Part shown: in pieces, positions 9,993-19,087 of the stretch
How positions within the stretch are numbered: position 1 is the stretch's first letter
Layout: each line of letters begins with the position of its first letter
Assembly (NCBI GenBank): GCA_903910705.1
Contig: CAIWAN010000068.1
Coordinates: 1 to 48,022 of the forward strand
Direction: 5' to 3'
Length of the DNA stretch: 48,022 nucleotides
Source: an uncultured Candidatus Marinamargulisbacteria bacterium
Lineage (GTDB): Bacteria > Margulisbacteria > Riflemargulisbacteria > GWF2-35-9
Made by a program: the position numbers and the translations under genes
Notes under the pieces: generated by a model
Databases searched by the model: none
The model's input: only the letters and a program-made list of their open reading frames with translations
What the model was told of the DNA's origin: nothing

Positions 9993-12611
9993 ATGAATCG
10001 AAAGTTATTATTTATCCTATTAGGGGTCATCTTCACACTCGGGATAACCTTTGTCCTATCTTGGACTGTTGCCATGAACCAAACCCTTTCAGCAAAAATC
10101 ACTATTACCCCGATTACCCATGAATGGATATGTCTTTCTGCAGACTATGACAAAGCCATAGAATCACGACTTCATCGACAATTTGGCTTTATTCTTCTTA
10201 TTACCGACCTTATCCCCATATCCTCTCAAAAGAAGACTCAGATCTATGAACAACTCATGCATCGTGTCATGCTCTCAATTCGACCTACTTTGGCAAAACG
10301 GTTTAGTTCACCTGCATCATTTCGGTTAACTAGTAGTTCAGGAAAAACCATTCCCATTGTCGACTCAGGTTTCTGGATAAACGCACTTCAAGCATGTATC
10401 GTTCACCCCATCCTCCCAGGTCAACCCCATTCATTGAGGGATGCACAAGTTCGCTATTTTGCCTTCCTGAAAGTGGCCCACCCCTTTAAAGACGGCCAAA
10501 CTTTCTCTGTCAACATTGAAGGCACCCCCCCTTTTCGGTCTACCTTTTCGGCCAATTCTTGGTCACCCGCTATAAAAGTCAATCAGGTTGGATATATGCC
10601 CAATGCTAGCAAAAAATATGCATATGTCGGATTCTGGCTTGGCGATCGAGGAAAGCTCGATATTCGCCAATGGCTTGGTCAACCCTTTTACCTCATTAAT
10701 CGTCAGACAAAGTGCGTTGACTATACAGGTGTCATTTCACCCCGATTTCCCTTAGGGGATCCATTTAACGATATGTGTATACAGTCATCCGGATTAATGG
10801 CTCCTATTACGGGTGAAGACGTTGCCCAGCTCGATTTCTCCTCATTCTCAGGCTCGGGAACCTATATGATCGTCATTCCAGGCATAGGACAGTCTTGGGA
10901 TTTTCGTATCAGCCAAGATGTTGTCAATGAAGCTTTTTATATTCATGCCCGCGGTCTTTATCATCAACGTTGTGGCATTGCTAAGAAAAAACCTTTTTCT
11001 AACTGGACTCTTGGCGATATTCACAAAACGTATCAAGGAGGCTTTGATCCTGATGATCGACACTACAAATCACAAGATGGCCCCTATGGATTTCGAAACG
11101 ATGAGGGGAGCGCAAGAACGGTTGACCATTTCAAGGTTATCAGAGAAACAGCCACCAAGCGTATCCTTCCCCATGTTTCGGGGGGCTGGCACGATGCAGC
11201 TGACTTTGACCGGCGTCCCTATCATTTTTCGGTTGTTCAAGACCTACTTGCAGCCTATCTTCTCTATCCAGACCATTTTTCAGATGGACAATTAAATCTT
11301 CCTGAAAGTGGAAACGGCATTCCCGACCTTGTGGATGAAGCCACTTGGGGAATGGAAGTCTGGCGAAAAGCACAGAATCCCGCAGGAGGCGTTGGCTGTT
11401 GGATCGAAGCCACTAGTCACCCCCAGAACCCAAATCCGGGGAAGGATCCCCAAGCTTATTACTTGGCATGGCCCACCATACAAAGCACATTAGAATACGC
11501 CGCATACGCGGCACTTCTTGCTCGTGTTTATCACCTTATCAATGAAAAAACCCCTCTCCCGCTGGCAAAACAAAGAGCCGAAGAATACCAAGCCTCAGCA
11601 ATACGCGCCTATGAGTATTCCAATGATCCTAAAAACGCGGTGGTCCGTTTTTGGCGAATTGGATCAAAATCAAATAGCTATATCGAAAACCCCTCATGGC
11701 GCTCCAACACTATGAGATTTAAAGCGGCGCTCAATCTGTATGCTCTGAGTGGTGATAAAAAATGGGTTAACATTATGACTCAAAACGAAGCCGGAAATCG
11801 AGATGGATATTATTTTGATGTTCACAATATGCACTGGAAAACGAATCCTTTCAGCTTGATTGAAATCCTCCTTTCAAAACAAGAATTTCCTCTATATTTT
11901 AACGCCTATAAGAACCGTGTTCTTCAGATCGCCGACCAGCTTGTTATGGATCAATCCATCCAGGCCTACCGTAACCTGAATGTAAGCCCACAAAGCAAGA
12001 AATTTTCTAATCTCGCGTGGGGGGGGTCCAACAATTACAACCACGGAAGAGCCCTTATCGCTGCCATGGCGATCACTCAACAATCCGATCCAATAAAATC
12101 AAACCTCTATCGGGAAGCAGCACTATTAGCCGTTGACTGGCAAAATGGCGCAAACCCTCTGGGACAAAGTTGGACCACGGGTCTCGGTAGAAACTACCCG
12201 ACTACCCCGCTTCACCTCTCATCCTCATCCGATGGAATCACCGATCCAATCCCTGGGATCACCATCTTTGGGATCACAGGACAAAACTCTACAAATGGTC
12301 GAAAACTAGTTTACTCTCTAGATTATGGACACATTAGTCTTCTCCCTCAGAGGCTCTATCTTGGCAATCCAAACCCAAACGACCAAGCAATAAAGAAAAT
12401 ATTAACTCAAACGGTCCCTCTTTATCGCAGATACACAAGTCTAGGGGGGTTGGAGGTTGCACAAAATGAGTTTACAGTTTGGGAAACCATCGCACCTGCC
12501 GCTGCCTTTACTGGATGCCTGATGTCCAACGGGTGGATGCCTTCCTATTCCCTCAAAACAAAGAAACCCCTCGACAAAGGCTTCCTTCAAGGTCGTTTGA
12601 TGCTACCATAA
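9993..12611 (+). CDS. GH9 glycosidase, membrane-anchored or secreted
   Basis: An 872-residue paralogue of the last two thirds of the giant protein at 3288. The N-terminus has one strong hydrophobic helix (LLFILLGVIFTLGITFVLSW), acting as signal peptide or anchor. The order is a shared unknown domain (about 40-185, opening 'TPITHEWICLSADYD', with 'FAFLKVAHPFKDGQ'), a cellulase N-terminal Ig domain (IKVNQVGYMPNAS, near 195) and a GH9 catalytic domain with GGWHDAADFD (near 396) and 'AQNEFTVWETIAPAAA' (near 823). These contain the expected catalytic Asp pair and Glu, so the enzyme should be active on a beta-1,4-linked glucan-type polymer. It lacks LamG domains. The ATG is preceded by AGAGG (9983-9987). 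The high similarity to the first enzyme shows a local duplication followed by gain or loss of the LamG part. Confidence 0.9.
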   Translation: MNRKLLFILLGVIFTLGITFVLSWTVAMNQTLSAKITITPITHEWICLSADYDKAIESRLHRQFGFILLITDLIPISSQKKTQIYEQLMHRVMLSIRPTLAKRFSSPASFRLTSSSGKTIPIVDSGFWINALQACIVHPILPGQPHSLRDAQVRYFAFLKVAHPFKDGQTFSVNIEGTPPFRSTFSANSWSPAIKVNQVGYMPNASKKYAYVGFWLGDRGKLDIRQWLGQPFYLINRQTKCVDYTGVISPRFPLGDPFNDMCIQSSGLMAPITGEDVAQLDFSSFSGSGTYMIVIPGIGQSWDFRISQDVVNEAFYIHARGLYHQRCGIAKKKPFSNWTLGDIHKTYQGGFDPDDRHYKSQDGPYGFRNDEGSARTVDHFKVIRETATKRILPHVSGGWHDAADFDRRPYHFSVVQDLLAAYLLYPDHFSDGQLNLPESGNGIPDLVDEATWGMEVWRKAQNPAGGVGCWIEATSHPQNPNPGKDPQAYYLAWPTIQSTLEYAAYAALLARVYHLINEKTPLPLAKQRAEEYQASAIRAYEYSNDPKNAVVRFWRIGSKSNSYIENPSWRSNTMRFKAALNLYALSGDKKWVNIMTQNEAGNRDGYYFDVHNMHWKTNPFSLIEILLSKQEFPLYFNAYKNRVLQIADQLVMDQSIQAYRNLNVSPQSKKFSNLAWGGSNNYNHGRALIAAMAITQQSDPIKSNLYREAALLAVDWQNGANPLGQSWTTGLGRNYPTTPLHLSSSSDGITDPIPGITIFGITGQNSTNGRKLVYSLDYGHISLLPQRLYLGNPNPNDQAIKKILTQTVPLYRRYTSLGGLEVAQNEFTVWETIAPAAAFTGCLMSNGWMPSYSLKTKKPLDKGFLQGRLMLP

Positions 12612-12623
12612 TTGACATTTCTA

Positions 12624-12652
12624 TTGACAAACCCAAAATAAAACCCTACTAT
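12624..12652 (+). promoter_or_regulatory. Sigma-70-type promoter of DUF4114 gene
   Basis: TTGACA (12624-12629), a 17-base spacer, then TACTAT (12647-12652; four of six consensus bases). It lies in the gap between the GH9 gene and the small exosortase-type protein gene, giving a leader of roughly 30 bases. A second TTGACA at 12612-12617 has no -10 at proper spacing. Confidence 0.6.
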
Positions 12653-12690
12653 CAACATAAGGGGTTAATTATTTTGTAAGGGTGATTGTG

Positions 12691-13305
12691 ATGAAAAAGT
12701 TGCTCCTATCCTCTATCCTCTTTTTATCCCTTTTTACTCAGGTTGCTTTTTCTGTCGACTTATTGGATTGGGCATCAGTCCAATCCAATTGTAAGGATAA
12801 AGAATTTGGTTTAGTGTTGAAGCAGCCGACTCGGCTTGTCTTTGATCTTAAAAAGGTAGAAACCGGTTGCTTTGAGCATGATTCTTTTGGTTACTTCACC
12901 TATAGTTATGACCAGCGGCTCCTCAGCTCCGTTGTCGTTTGGTCAAATGTCAACAAGGTTCCGATCGGAACAAAGGTTATTTCCTCTGAGTTAGCACAAG
13001 GTACCCGAGTTGGATTTTGGATGAGAAACTCCTGTGGAACATATTTCACATTAAGTGCAATGAATTATGACCATAAAGACCGCGCTACTGCCAAGATAAT
13101 CCCAAAAAACGAGTCCATCATTTTCTCTTTTGAGGATGACTTTATTACTCATGGAGTTTGCAATCTTTTTTGGGCCAATCCTGATTTTGCAGATCTATCC
13201 GTTATGATCAGTATGTTGGGGGCGCCGCTTCCCTTATCGGGCATTTCCTTTCTGCTAACCGCCCTCATTTCGATTGGTTATCTTCGTCAACGCCGAGCAC
13301 ATTAA
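12691..13305 (+). CDS. Exosortase-type (PEP-CTERM-like) DUF4114 secreted protein
   Basis: A 204-residue secreted protein with a signal peptide (KKLLLSSILFLSLFTQVAF). The centre and C-terminal half resemble DUF4114: 'IIFSFEDDF' followed by 'DFADLSVMISM', matching the family pattern FEDL...DYNDLV. The C-terminus is a tripartite sorting tail: a short Pro motif (GAPLPLSG), a hydrophobic segment (ISFLLTALISIGYL) and a basic end (RQRRAH). Such tails are cut by exosortases; one is encoded at 28771. The paralogous protein at 23092 has the same arrangement. GTG at 12682 is possible, but ATG at 12691 has TAAGGG seven bases upstream and gives the better signal peptide. Its likely job is a surface or matrix protein linked to the exopolysaccharide; no enzymatic residues are seen. 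Confidence 0.75.
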   Translation: MKKLLLSSILFLSLFTQVAFSVDLLDWASVQSNCKDKEFGLVLKQPTRLVFDLKKVETGCFEHDSFGYFTYSYDQRLLSSVVVWSNVNKVPIGTKVISSELAQGTRVGFWMRNSCGTYFTLSAMNYDHKDRATAKIIPKNESIIFSFEDDFITHGVCNLFWANPDFADLSVMISMLGAPLPLSGISFLLTALISIGYLRQRRAH

Positions 13306-13366
13306 GAACTCTTACACTTAGTGTGCACCATGCTCGCATTTTTATCTTCATGATAGAATTGTAGTT

Positions 13367-14623
13367 ATGCATTCCCCAAAGAAACAGAAATCAATTCTCT
13401 ATATTTGTCGACGATTTAACCCAGACAAATGGGGTGGCACTGAAACAGTCATGATCCAAAGCGCTCTTCAACTTCAAAAAGAGGGTTATCATGTTGAGAT
13501 ATTCACCACTCTCGCACTCAGCAATCTTCGAGAAGAATGGGTTCAAGGTATATTGATCCAACGTTTTCCTTATATTTTACCATGGTTTGGACTAAGCAAA
13601 AAAGCCAAAGAAGCCATGCTCCTGAAAGGAGGCAACCTGTTCTCGTTTTCACTTCTTTGGGCTGTATTGTGGAAACGGAACATCAACCTTATCCACCTAC
13701 ATTCGTCTCATCGAATTGGGGCTATCGGTCGTTTTGCAGCTCGATTAAGAAAAATTCCTTATGTCATAACCTTTCACGGAGGGTGGTTAAGTATCCCCAA
13801 GGAACAAACCGACCAGATGACAGACCCGTTTAAAGGAAAGCTTGAATGGGGAAAGGTCATGGGGTTCTTCCTTGGTTCTCGACATATTGTTCGTGATGCT
13901 CAAGCACTTATCTGCGTTGGTAAAGACGAATATAACACTTGCAAGAATCGGTTTCCTGAAAAACGGGTTTTATATCTGCCTAATGGGGTAAATCCCGCTT
14001 TTTTCTCTCACGGCAATGGCGCCCAGTGGCGCATGGCTCACAACATTCCTTCATCAAAAAAAATGATCCTTTGCCTCTCTCGCATAGATTATCAAAAAAA
14101 CCAACTCTCTCTTGTAGAGGCCTTACCCGATATTCTAAAGAATCACACAGAAACCTATCTTGTTTTGGTTGGATCGGTTAGCGCTCCTGCTTATTATGAC
14201 CTGCTAATACAACGTATTCAAACTCTTAACCTAACCAATCACGTACTTGTAATACAGGGTGTTCCTCCACAATCAGACAACATAAGGGATCTTTATGCCG
14301 CTTGTGATATTTTTGTCCTGCCAACCCGCCATGAACCCTTTGGCATTGTGATCCTTGAAGCATGGGCCGCGGGAAAACCAGTTGTAACCTCTGCCATAGG
14401 GGGCATTCTCGGATTTGTAAGCCCTGAGAAAGATGGGCTCTTCATCGATCCTGAAAACAGTGGGTCTCTCGTTGATCAGATTCATCGGATCCTTAGCAAC
14501 CATGATTTAGCGAGAAAATTAGGACAAAACGGCAAGAAAAAAGCCTATCAGGAATATGACTGGCGAATCATCGCCAAGCCTCTCATTTCATTATATAATG
14601 AACTGTTAGAATTGAATGACTAA
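13367..14623 (+). CDS. Glycosyltransferase family 4
   Basis: A 418-residue GT-B glycosyltransferase. The N-terminal lobe (GT4-like acceptor domain) has 'RRFNPDKWGGTETVMIQSAL' near residues 15-34, the Gly-Gly loop of retaining GT4 enzymes. The C-terminal lobe has 'ILCLSRIDYQKN' and 'RHEPFGIVILEAWAAGKPVV' with the E-x7-E motif (Glu of EPFG and Glu of LEAW) that holds the nucleotide sugar. It is cytoplasmic and adds a sugar to a lipid-linked repeat. It is the first gene of the glycan operon; the next gene starts eight bases before its stop (ATGACTAA), implying translational coupling. Donor and acceptor cannot be read from sequence. Confidence 0.92.
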   Translation: MHSPKKQKSILYICRRFNPDKWGGTETVMIQSALQLQKEGYHVEIFTTLALSNLREEWVQGILIQRFPYILPWFGLSKKAKEAMLLKGGNLFSFSLLWAVLWKRNINLIHLHSSHRIGAIGRFAARLRKIPYVITFHGGWLSIPKEQTDQMTDPFKGKLEWGKVMGFFLGSRHIVRDAQALICVGKDEYNTCKNRFPEKRVLYLPNGVNPAFFSHGNGAQWRMAHNIPSSKKMILCLSRIDYQKNQLSLVEALPDILKNHTETYLVLVGSVSAPAYYDLLIQRIQTLNLTNHVLVIQGVPPQSDNIRDLYAACDIFVLPTRHEPFGIVILEAWAAGKPVVTSAIGGILGFVSPEKDGLFIDPENSGSLVDQIHRILSNHDLARKLGQNGKKKAYQEYDWRIIAKPLISLYNELLELND

Positions 14624-15479
14624 TCCACCAACACCAATCAGTATTATTATGCGTTCAAAAAATGATGGGGCCGTCATCAGGGAAACCCTTTCCATGCTCT
14701 ATAAGCAGACGATCTGCAACTTTGAGCTCCTGAACGTTGACTCCGGTTCTTCTGATAATACGGTCGACCTCATTAGGGAGTTTCCAGGCAAACTGACCCA
14801 GATTCCCTCCGAGAGCTACATTCCAGGCAGGGTACTCAATTCTATGGTCAATATCGCCACAGGGAAACTAATTGTACTCCTAAATTCTGATGCTACCCCC
14901 GCCAACGAGGTTTGGCTTGAGAATCTACTTAATACCTTCAACGACCCTACGATTAAGGTCGCCTTCAGCCGACAAATTGCTCGAAACAATGCATGGGAAC
15001 TGGTTAAATTTGACTACCTTCGTGCCTTTCCTTCTGCTAGCAGGGGGAATATGCCTCCAGACTTTATCTCATTTGCGTCAGCCGCATTCAGACGTGAAAC
15101 ATGGGAGGCATCCCCCTTCTATGAAGAGGGTCTGGCCGAAGACCATCACTGGGCGCACAATCTGGTTAAGCAAGGAACGTCCATCACCTATATTCCCCAT
15201 TCTATTGTTGTCCATTCTCACAATCTTTCGATTAGATCATTATATCGCAAAGAATTTTATCAAGGCGGCATGGCGCGAGTACATATTTTCGGAGAACAAC
15301 CGGATATATTAGCAGAAGGGGGTTCATTCTTTAAAGCTGTCGCTCGGGATATCCTTTATGCTCTGCCAAAGGGCTTGATCCTGTCTCTCTTTTACAGCCC
15401 GATATACCGCTTTACCCAACATTTGGCCTTCTATAGAGGGCGACGAAAAGGAGCCCCTCGATATCATGGCCACGCTTGA
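14616..15479 (+). CDS. Glycosyltransferase family 2
   Basis: A 287-residue GT-A enzyme. It opens with 'PISIIMRSKNDGAVIRETLS' (nucleotide-binding strand), followed by 'NVDSGSSDNTVDLIREF' and 'LIVLLNSDATPANEVWLENL', where the SDA stretch takes the DxD-like metal position of GT2 proteins. 'EEGLAEDHHWAHNLVKQG' near residue 175 is the typical ED catalytic-base motif (xED). The C-terminal 50 residues are hydrophobic with basic ends and may associate with the membrane. It overlaps the preceding GT4 gene by eight bases and the next gene by fourteen, so it belongs to one polycistronic glycan operon. Family assignment is firm; sugar specificity (rhamnosyl, galactosyl or other) is unknown. Confidence 0.92.
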   Translation: MTNPPTPISIIMRSKNDGAVIRETLSMLYKQTICNFELLNVDSGSSDNTVDLIREFPGKLTQIPSESYIPGRVLNSMVNIATGKLIVLLNSDATPANEVWLENLLNTFNDPTIKVAFSRQIARNNAWELVKFDYLRAFPSASRGNMPPDFISFASAAFRRETWEASPFYEEGLAEDHHWAHNLVKQGTSITYIPHSIVVHSHNLSIRSLYRKEFYQGGMARVHIFGEQPDILAEGGSFFKAVARDILYALPKGLILSLFYSPIYRFTQHLAFYRGRRKGAPRYHGHA

Positions 15480-16617
15480 CCAACGTTTCAGTCAATCTGG
15501 GGGGCCTATGATTGAAACCAAGATCAAAGAACATCTTGATTTCATCACTCATCAAGTCAGAGAAGGAATAGGTTATGATCATATCTTGTCGATCATCCTT
15601 CTTGGTGGATATGGACGGGGGGAAGGAGGCGTTGTTCGTGAAAACCATACAGAGCAAGTCTTTAATGATTACGATCTATATATTATCGTAAAGGATTACA
15701 TCCCCATCACAAAGCACTTTCGGACATTGATCCAGCAAATTGCTAGCCACTGTAGTCAAGCGGTAGGCATCGAAGTTGATCTGTTTGCTCTGAAACTTTC
15801 AACCTATAAAAAACTCCCTATAGGACTGATGAACTATGAGGCAAAATATGGCAGTCGGATAATCTTTGGTGCCCCTGAGCTGATCCAAGAAATGCCTGAC
15901 TACAACCTATCTGAAATCCCTCTCGTTGAAGGAACCCGACTACTCCTCAATCGCGGTGCCTTATTAATTTATTGTCGTGCACTCCTCTTCAAGAAAATCT
16001 CTTTGACCAAAGAAGAACATCGCATTTGCATCAAATATTTATTTAAAGCGCAATTGGCCATGGGTGACACATTGCTCTTACATCATGGGCTTTACTCGAT
16101 TCCATACATCGAGAAGAGGCAAACAATCCAGTCTATTTCTCAATCATACTATCCTCGATTTAATGAACTAAAAGCCTGTTATTTAGAGGCGATCCATTTT
16201 AAGTTTGACATTGACTTCTCTCTCTACGAAGACAAGAGTCTTCAAGAGTGGTTCGGTTCTCTTTCTGAACTGTTCTTGGATTACTATGTCTGGTTTGAAG
16301 CCCAACGGCTTTCATTACCCTTCTCCAATATTAACGAGTATTTGAATACAATTCTCATTCATGCCCAGCATCAACCCCTACATAAACAATTGAGAAATAT
16401 CCTCATCAACCTCCGCTCTTTTGGATGCCCACGATTTTATCAGTTTCGTTGGCTCATAGCTTATCCCCGCGAAAAACTGTATGCACTATTCCCTTACCTT
16501 ATTAGCAACACTTGGATCGAGGCTATTCCCGTCATGAAAAAACTTATGGGAGTTAAATCATCATCCTATCAAGAACTTTTCGATCGATTCTGGCTAATTT
16601 GGAAGAGATTTTCCTAA
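15466..16617 (+). CDS. Pol-beta-fold nucleotidyltransferase-like protein
   Basis: A 383-residue protein whose N-terminal 120 residues have the full nucleotidyltransferase signature: GGYGRGEGG (47-55), the metal-binding pair in NDYDLY (Asp68, Asp70), and a third acidic residue in IEVDLFAL (Asp105). The C-terminal two thirds are helical with no recognised motif, as in kanamycin-nucleotidyltransferase-like or MNT-type proteins that add helices for substrate binding. The predicted role is transfer of a nucleotidyl group, perhaps activating or modifying a glycan component. It overlaps the GT2 gene by fourteen bases if ATG 15466 (AAAAGGAG twelve bases upstream) is used; ATG at 15508 with a G-rich stretch before it is an alternative start and still keeps the motif. 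It overlaps the following phosphatase-fold gene by one base, suggesting a functional pair. Confidence 0.7.
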   Translation: MATLDQRFSQSGGPMIETKIKEHLDFITHQVREGIGYDHILSIILLGGYGRGEGGVVRENHTEQVFNDYDLYIIVKDYIPITKHFRTLIQQIASHCSQAVGIEVDLFALKLSTYKKLPIGLMNYEAKYGSRIIFGAPELIQEMPDYNLSEIPLVEGTRLLLNRGALLIYCRALLFKKISLTKEEHRICIKYLFKAQLAMGDTLLLHHGLYSIPYIEKRQTIQSISQSYYPRFNELKACYLEAIHFKFDIDFSLYEDKSLQEWFGSLSELFLDYYVWFEAQRLSLPFSNINEYLNTILIHAQHQPLHKQLRNILINLRSFGCPRFYQFRWLIAYPREKLYALFPYLISNTWIEAIPVMKKLMGVKSSSYQELFDRFWLIWKRFS

Positions 16618-17762
16618 TGAAAAAAAACTCTTTATCTCTCTTTATATTTATCGATGCTTTTGGTTGGGAACTTCAACAGGAAACAGGCTTCCTCAGCGAC
16701 CTACTCCCTTACCGATACCCCCTTAGATCCATTTTTGGTTATTCCTCTGGTTGTGTTCCAGCCATACTCACCGGTCTTTCTCCTAATAAAAATGGTTATT
16801 GGTCAGGGTTTTACTACGCTCCTGACACCTCCCCTTTTCGCTTTCTAACCCCGTTCAAATGGATTCCTTCTTCCTTGTCCTCAATAAGTCGGGTTAGACA
16901 TCTCATTACTCGCTATGCAAAATGGAAACTGGGTTGGAACGGTTATCTAAATCTATACAATATCCCCTTCCAACTTCTCCCCTATTTCGATTACCAAGAG
17001 CGAGTAAACTTTTACGAGCCCAAAAGCCTTAGTCCCATAACGACCATTTTCGACACATGGGTCTCACACCAGATTCCCTATTTTAGTTTCTCTGTTGGGA
17101 TGGACGAATCTACCCAGATTCCTTCTCTCCTAAAATGTCTCCCTGACAAAAAATTACGAACGGCTTATCTTGCCTTCGGTAAAATTGATGCTTCACTGCA
17201 TCTACACAAACGAAACTCACCCACCGTACTAACCTGTGTTCAGCAATATGAGGATAGTATTCGAAAGCTATATAATGAAGCAACTAAGCATTATGATGAG
17301 GTCACCCTCACGGTATTCTCGGATCATGATATGGCTCCCATTCATACGGTTATCGATCTCATGTCACCGATTATGGCTCTTCCCCTCCAGTATGGGATTG
17401 ATTATCTTGCGTTCTATGACTCCACTATGATCCGATTCTGGTTTAACAACAACCATGCTCGAACATTGATCAAAGCCTGTCTGGCCACCTTCTCTCTGGG
17501 TCATTTTATGCGAGATACTGAACTAAAAGACCTTGGAACATGGTTCCCAGACGGAAAATATGGCGAGCTCTTCTATGTTGTCAATGAAGGGGTTCTTATC
17601 ATTCCGAGCTTTATGGGACGCAAACCCATTGAAGGCATGCATGGCTACCTTCCAGATACCCGTTATTCCAAAGCAATGCTCCTGACGAACGCTCCCTTGA
17701 AAAACATTCCAAAAAGCATTGTAGATATTTATCAAGTCATGCGCACTCAGTCGGAACAATGA
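16617..17762 (+). CDS. Alkaline-phosphatase-superfamily phosphodiesterase-like enzyme
   Basis: A 381-residue protein resembling type I phosphodiesterase/nucleotide pyrophosphatases. It begins 'LSLFIFIDAFGW' (first metal Asp near residue 13). 'GYSSGCVPAILTG' (41-53) supplies a candidate Ser nucleophile (43 or 44), and 'LTVFSDHDMAP' gives the Asp-His metal ligands. 'GMHGYLP' near the end is the last His ligand expected of the family. There is no clear signal peptide, so it may act in the cytoplasm, where it could hydrolyse or transfer phospho-groups. A longer TTG start at 16599 exists, but ATG at 16617 overlaps the upstream stop (TAATG) and has GGAAGAGA at suitable distance, so it is preferred. 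Pairing with the nucleotidyltransferase-like gene suggests a phosphoryl modification step in glycan assembly; this is inference. Confidence 0.75.
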   Translation: MKKNSLSLFIFIDAFGWELQQETGFLSDLLPYRYPLRSIFGYSSGCVPAILTGLSPNKNGYWSGFYYAPDTSPFRFLTPFKWIPSSLSSISRVRHLITRYAKWKLGWNGYLNLYNIPFQLLPYFDYQERVNFYEPKSLSPITTIFDTWVSHQIPYFSFSVGMDESTQIPSLLKCLPDKKLRTAYLAFGKIDASLHLHKRNSPTVLTCVQQYEDSIRKLYNEATKHYDEVTLTVFSDHDMAPIHTVIDLMSPIMALPLQYGIDYLAFYDSTMIRFWFNNNHARTLIKACLATFSLGHFMRDTELKDLGTWFPDGKYGELFYVVNEGVLIIPSFMGRKPIEGMHGYLPDTRYSKAMLLTNAPLKNIPKSIVDIYQVMRTQSEQ

Positions 17763-19087
17763 CTATCAAATTTATTGTTTTCGCTTTGGCCTTTCTCTCA
17801 TTCGTCCCTATCGGGCTTGGGTTAGCACTGATCTCGAAAAAGTTTGAACGTTTTCTTTTCTATCTCTTGGTATTTGGTACGGCGGTTAATCTTCCTTTCC
17901 TTAACATCAACTTTTATTCTATGGCTTTGTATCGAGGCACCACTCGTGGCTTTGAATTCACATTTATTGATCTAATCACGGCCATTTTATTCTTTTTCAT
18001 CCTTCTTTCCCCAAGGTTACGGGGGCGCATTCGATGGGTTCCATTCAACTTCCCAATATTTTTAATTTTGGTTGTTATCTTTACGATCTCAATACTAACA
18101 AATACACCTCAGATTTATGGCTTATTTGAACTACACAAATGGTTGAGGGGGATGGTGTTATACTTTGTCTGTATTAACTACATCAGAGATAAGGACGACA
18201 TTCTCCTCGTCTTGTATGCTCTACTCAGTACAGCTTTCTATGAGTCGTTTCTTTCACTCTTTCAGCGTTATATTGAAAAGTCTTATCGTATCCATGGTTC
18301 CTTTGGTCATTACAATATTTTAGGGGCATATAGTTCTATTTGCTTCGCTACCCTCTTTTCCGTCGCTTTTGATTACGGAGGAAAGCTAAAAAGACGATGG
18401 CTCTATTGGGTAGCCATCGTTGGTGCAGCAGGTTGTGTGGTGCTTTCCATATCTAGAGGCGCAATGGTTTCTATAGTGATCTCATCCTTCTTCATCATAG
18501 GGTTCTCACTTTTAAAGAGTATTTCCGCGCGTAAAATCAAAACGATGGGATACATGGTTCTGGTCATGTTTGTTGCTCTCCTGTTTTCTATTGATACCAT
18601 CACTGATCGGTTCTCAAACGCACCCGAAGCATCGGAAGACAGTCGTGTCGACTATAATGCTGTCGCGATTGCGATGGTAAAAGACAAACCCTTAACTGGT
18701 GTTGGATTGAATAATTTCTCTGATGCCACCCTAAACACCTATTTCCCAAGAACCGGACTCAATGAATTTGGGACACCCGCTCATAATATATATATGCTAA
18801 CAATGGGGGAGACGGGTATCTTTGGGATAATATTTCTTATTATTCTTTTATGGCGCTTTATTTTTCTTGGCCTCAAGACCGCCATAAAACGACGACAATC
18901 ACTCTATGACTCGCTTGCCCTTGGCATCACATCGGCTATCTTTGCTTTTGCGCTTCAAAGCAACTTGGAATATATTTACCGCATTACCTCGATCTTTTTT
19001 CTGCATACGATCCTTGTCGCTACATTAGTCTCGGCGTGTAATCTATCAAAAGAACAACAGAGCAGGGGGGGGATGAGGCGTGGATAA
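17759..19087 (+). CDS. O-antigen polymerase/ligase (Wzy/WaaL family)
   Basis: A 442-residue polytopic inner-membrane protein with about ten to twelve hydrophobic helices. Features of the Wzy_C/O-antigen ligase family are visible: 'HGSFGHYNILGAYSSI', 'LSISRGAMVSIVISS' (SRGA motif after a helix), and a large periplasmic loop with 'DKPLTGVGLNNFSDA' and 'PAHNIYMLTMGETG' (conserved His-Asn and E-x-G). The protein either polymerises lipid-linked repeats in the periplasm or ligates glycan to an acceptor; the sequence alone does not separate these. Given Wzx, Wzc and Wza homologues nearby, polymerase is more likely. It overlaps the upstream stop by four bases (ATGA). The 3' end contains eight G in a row (19065-19072), and the next gene starts eight bases before its stop. 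Confidence 0.88.
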   Translation: MTIKFIVFALAFLSFVPIGLGLALISKKFERFLFYLLVFGTAVNLPFLNINFYSMALYRGTTRGFEFTFIDLITAILFFFILLSPRLRGRIRWVPFNFPIFLILVVIFTISILTNTPQIYGLFELHKWLRGMVLYFVCINYIRDKDDILLVLYALLSTAFYESFLSLFQRYIEKSYRIHGSFGHYNILGAYSSICFATLFSVAFDYGGKLKRRWLYWVAIVGAAGCVVLSISRGAMVSIVISSFFIIGFSLLKSISARKIKTMGYMVLVMFVALLFSIDTITDRFSNAPEASEDSRVDYNAVAIAMVKDKPLTGVGLNNFSDATLNTYFPRTGLNEFGTPAHNIYMLTMGETGIFGIIFLIILLWRFIFLGLKTAIKRRQSLYDSLALGITSAIFAFALQSNLEYIYRITSIFFLHTILVATLVSACNLSKEQQSRGGMRRG

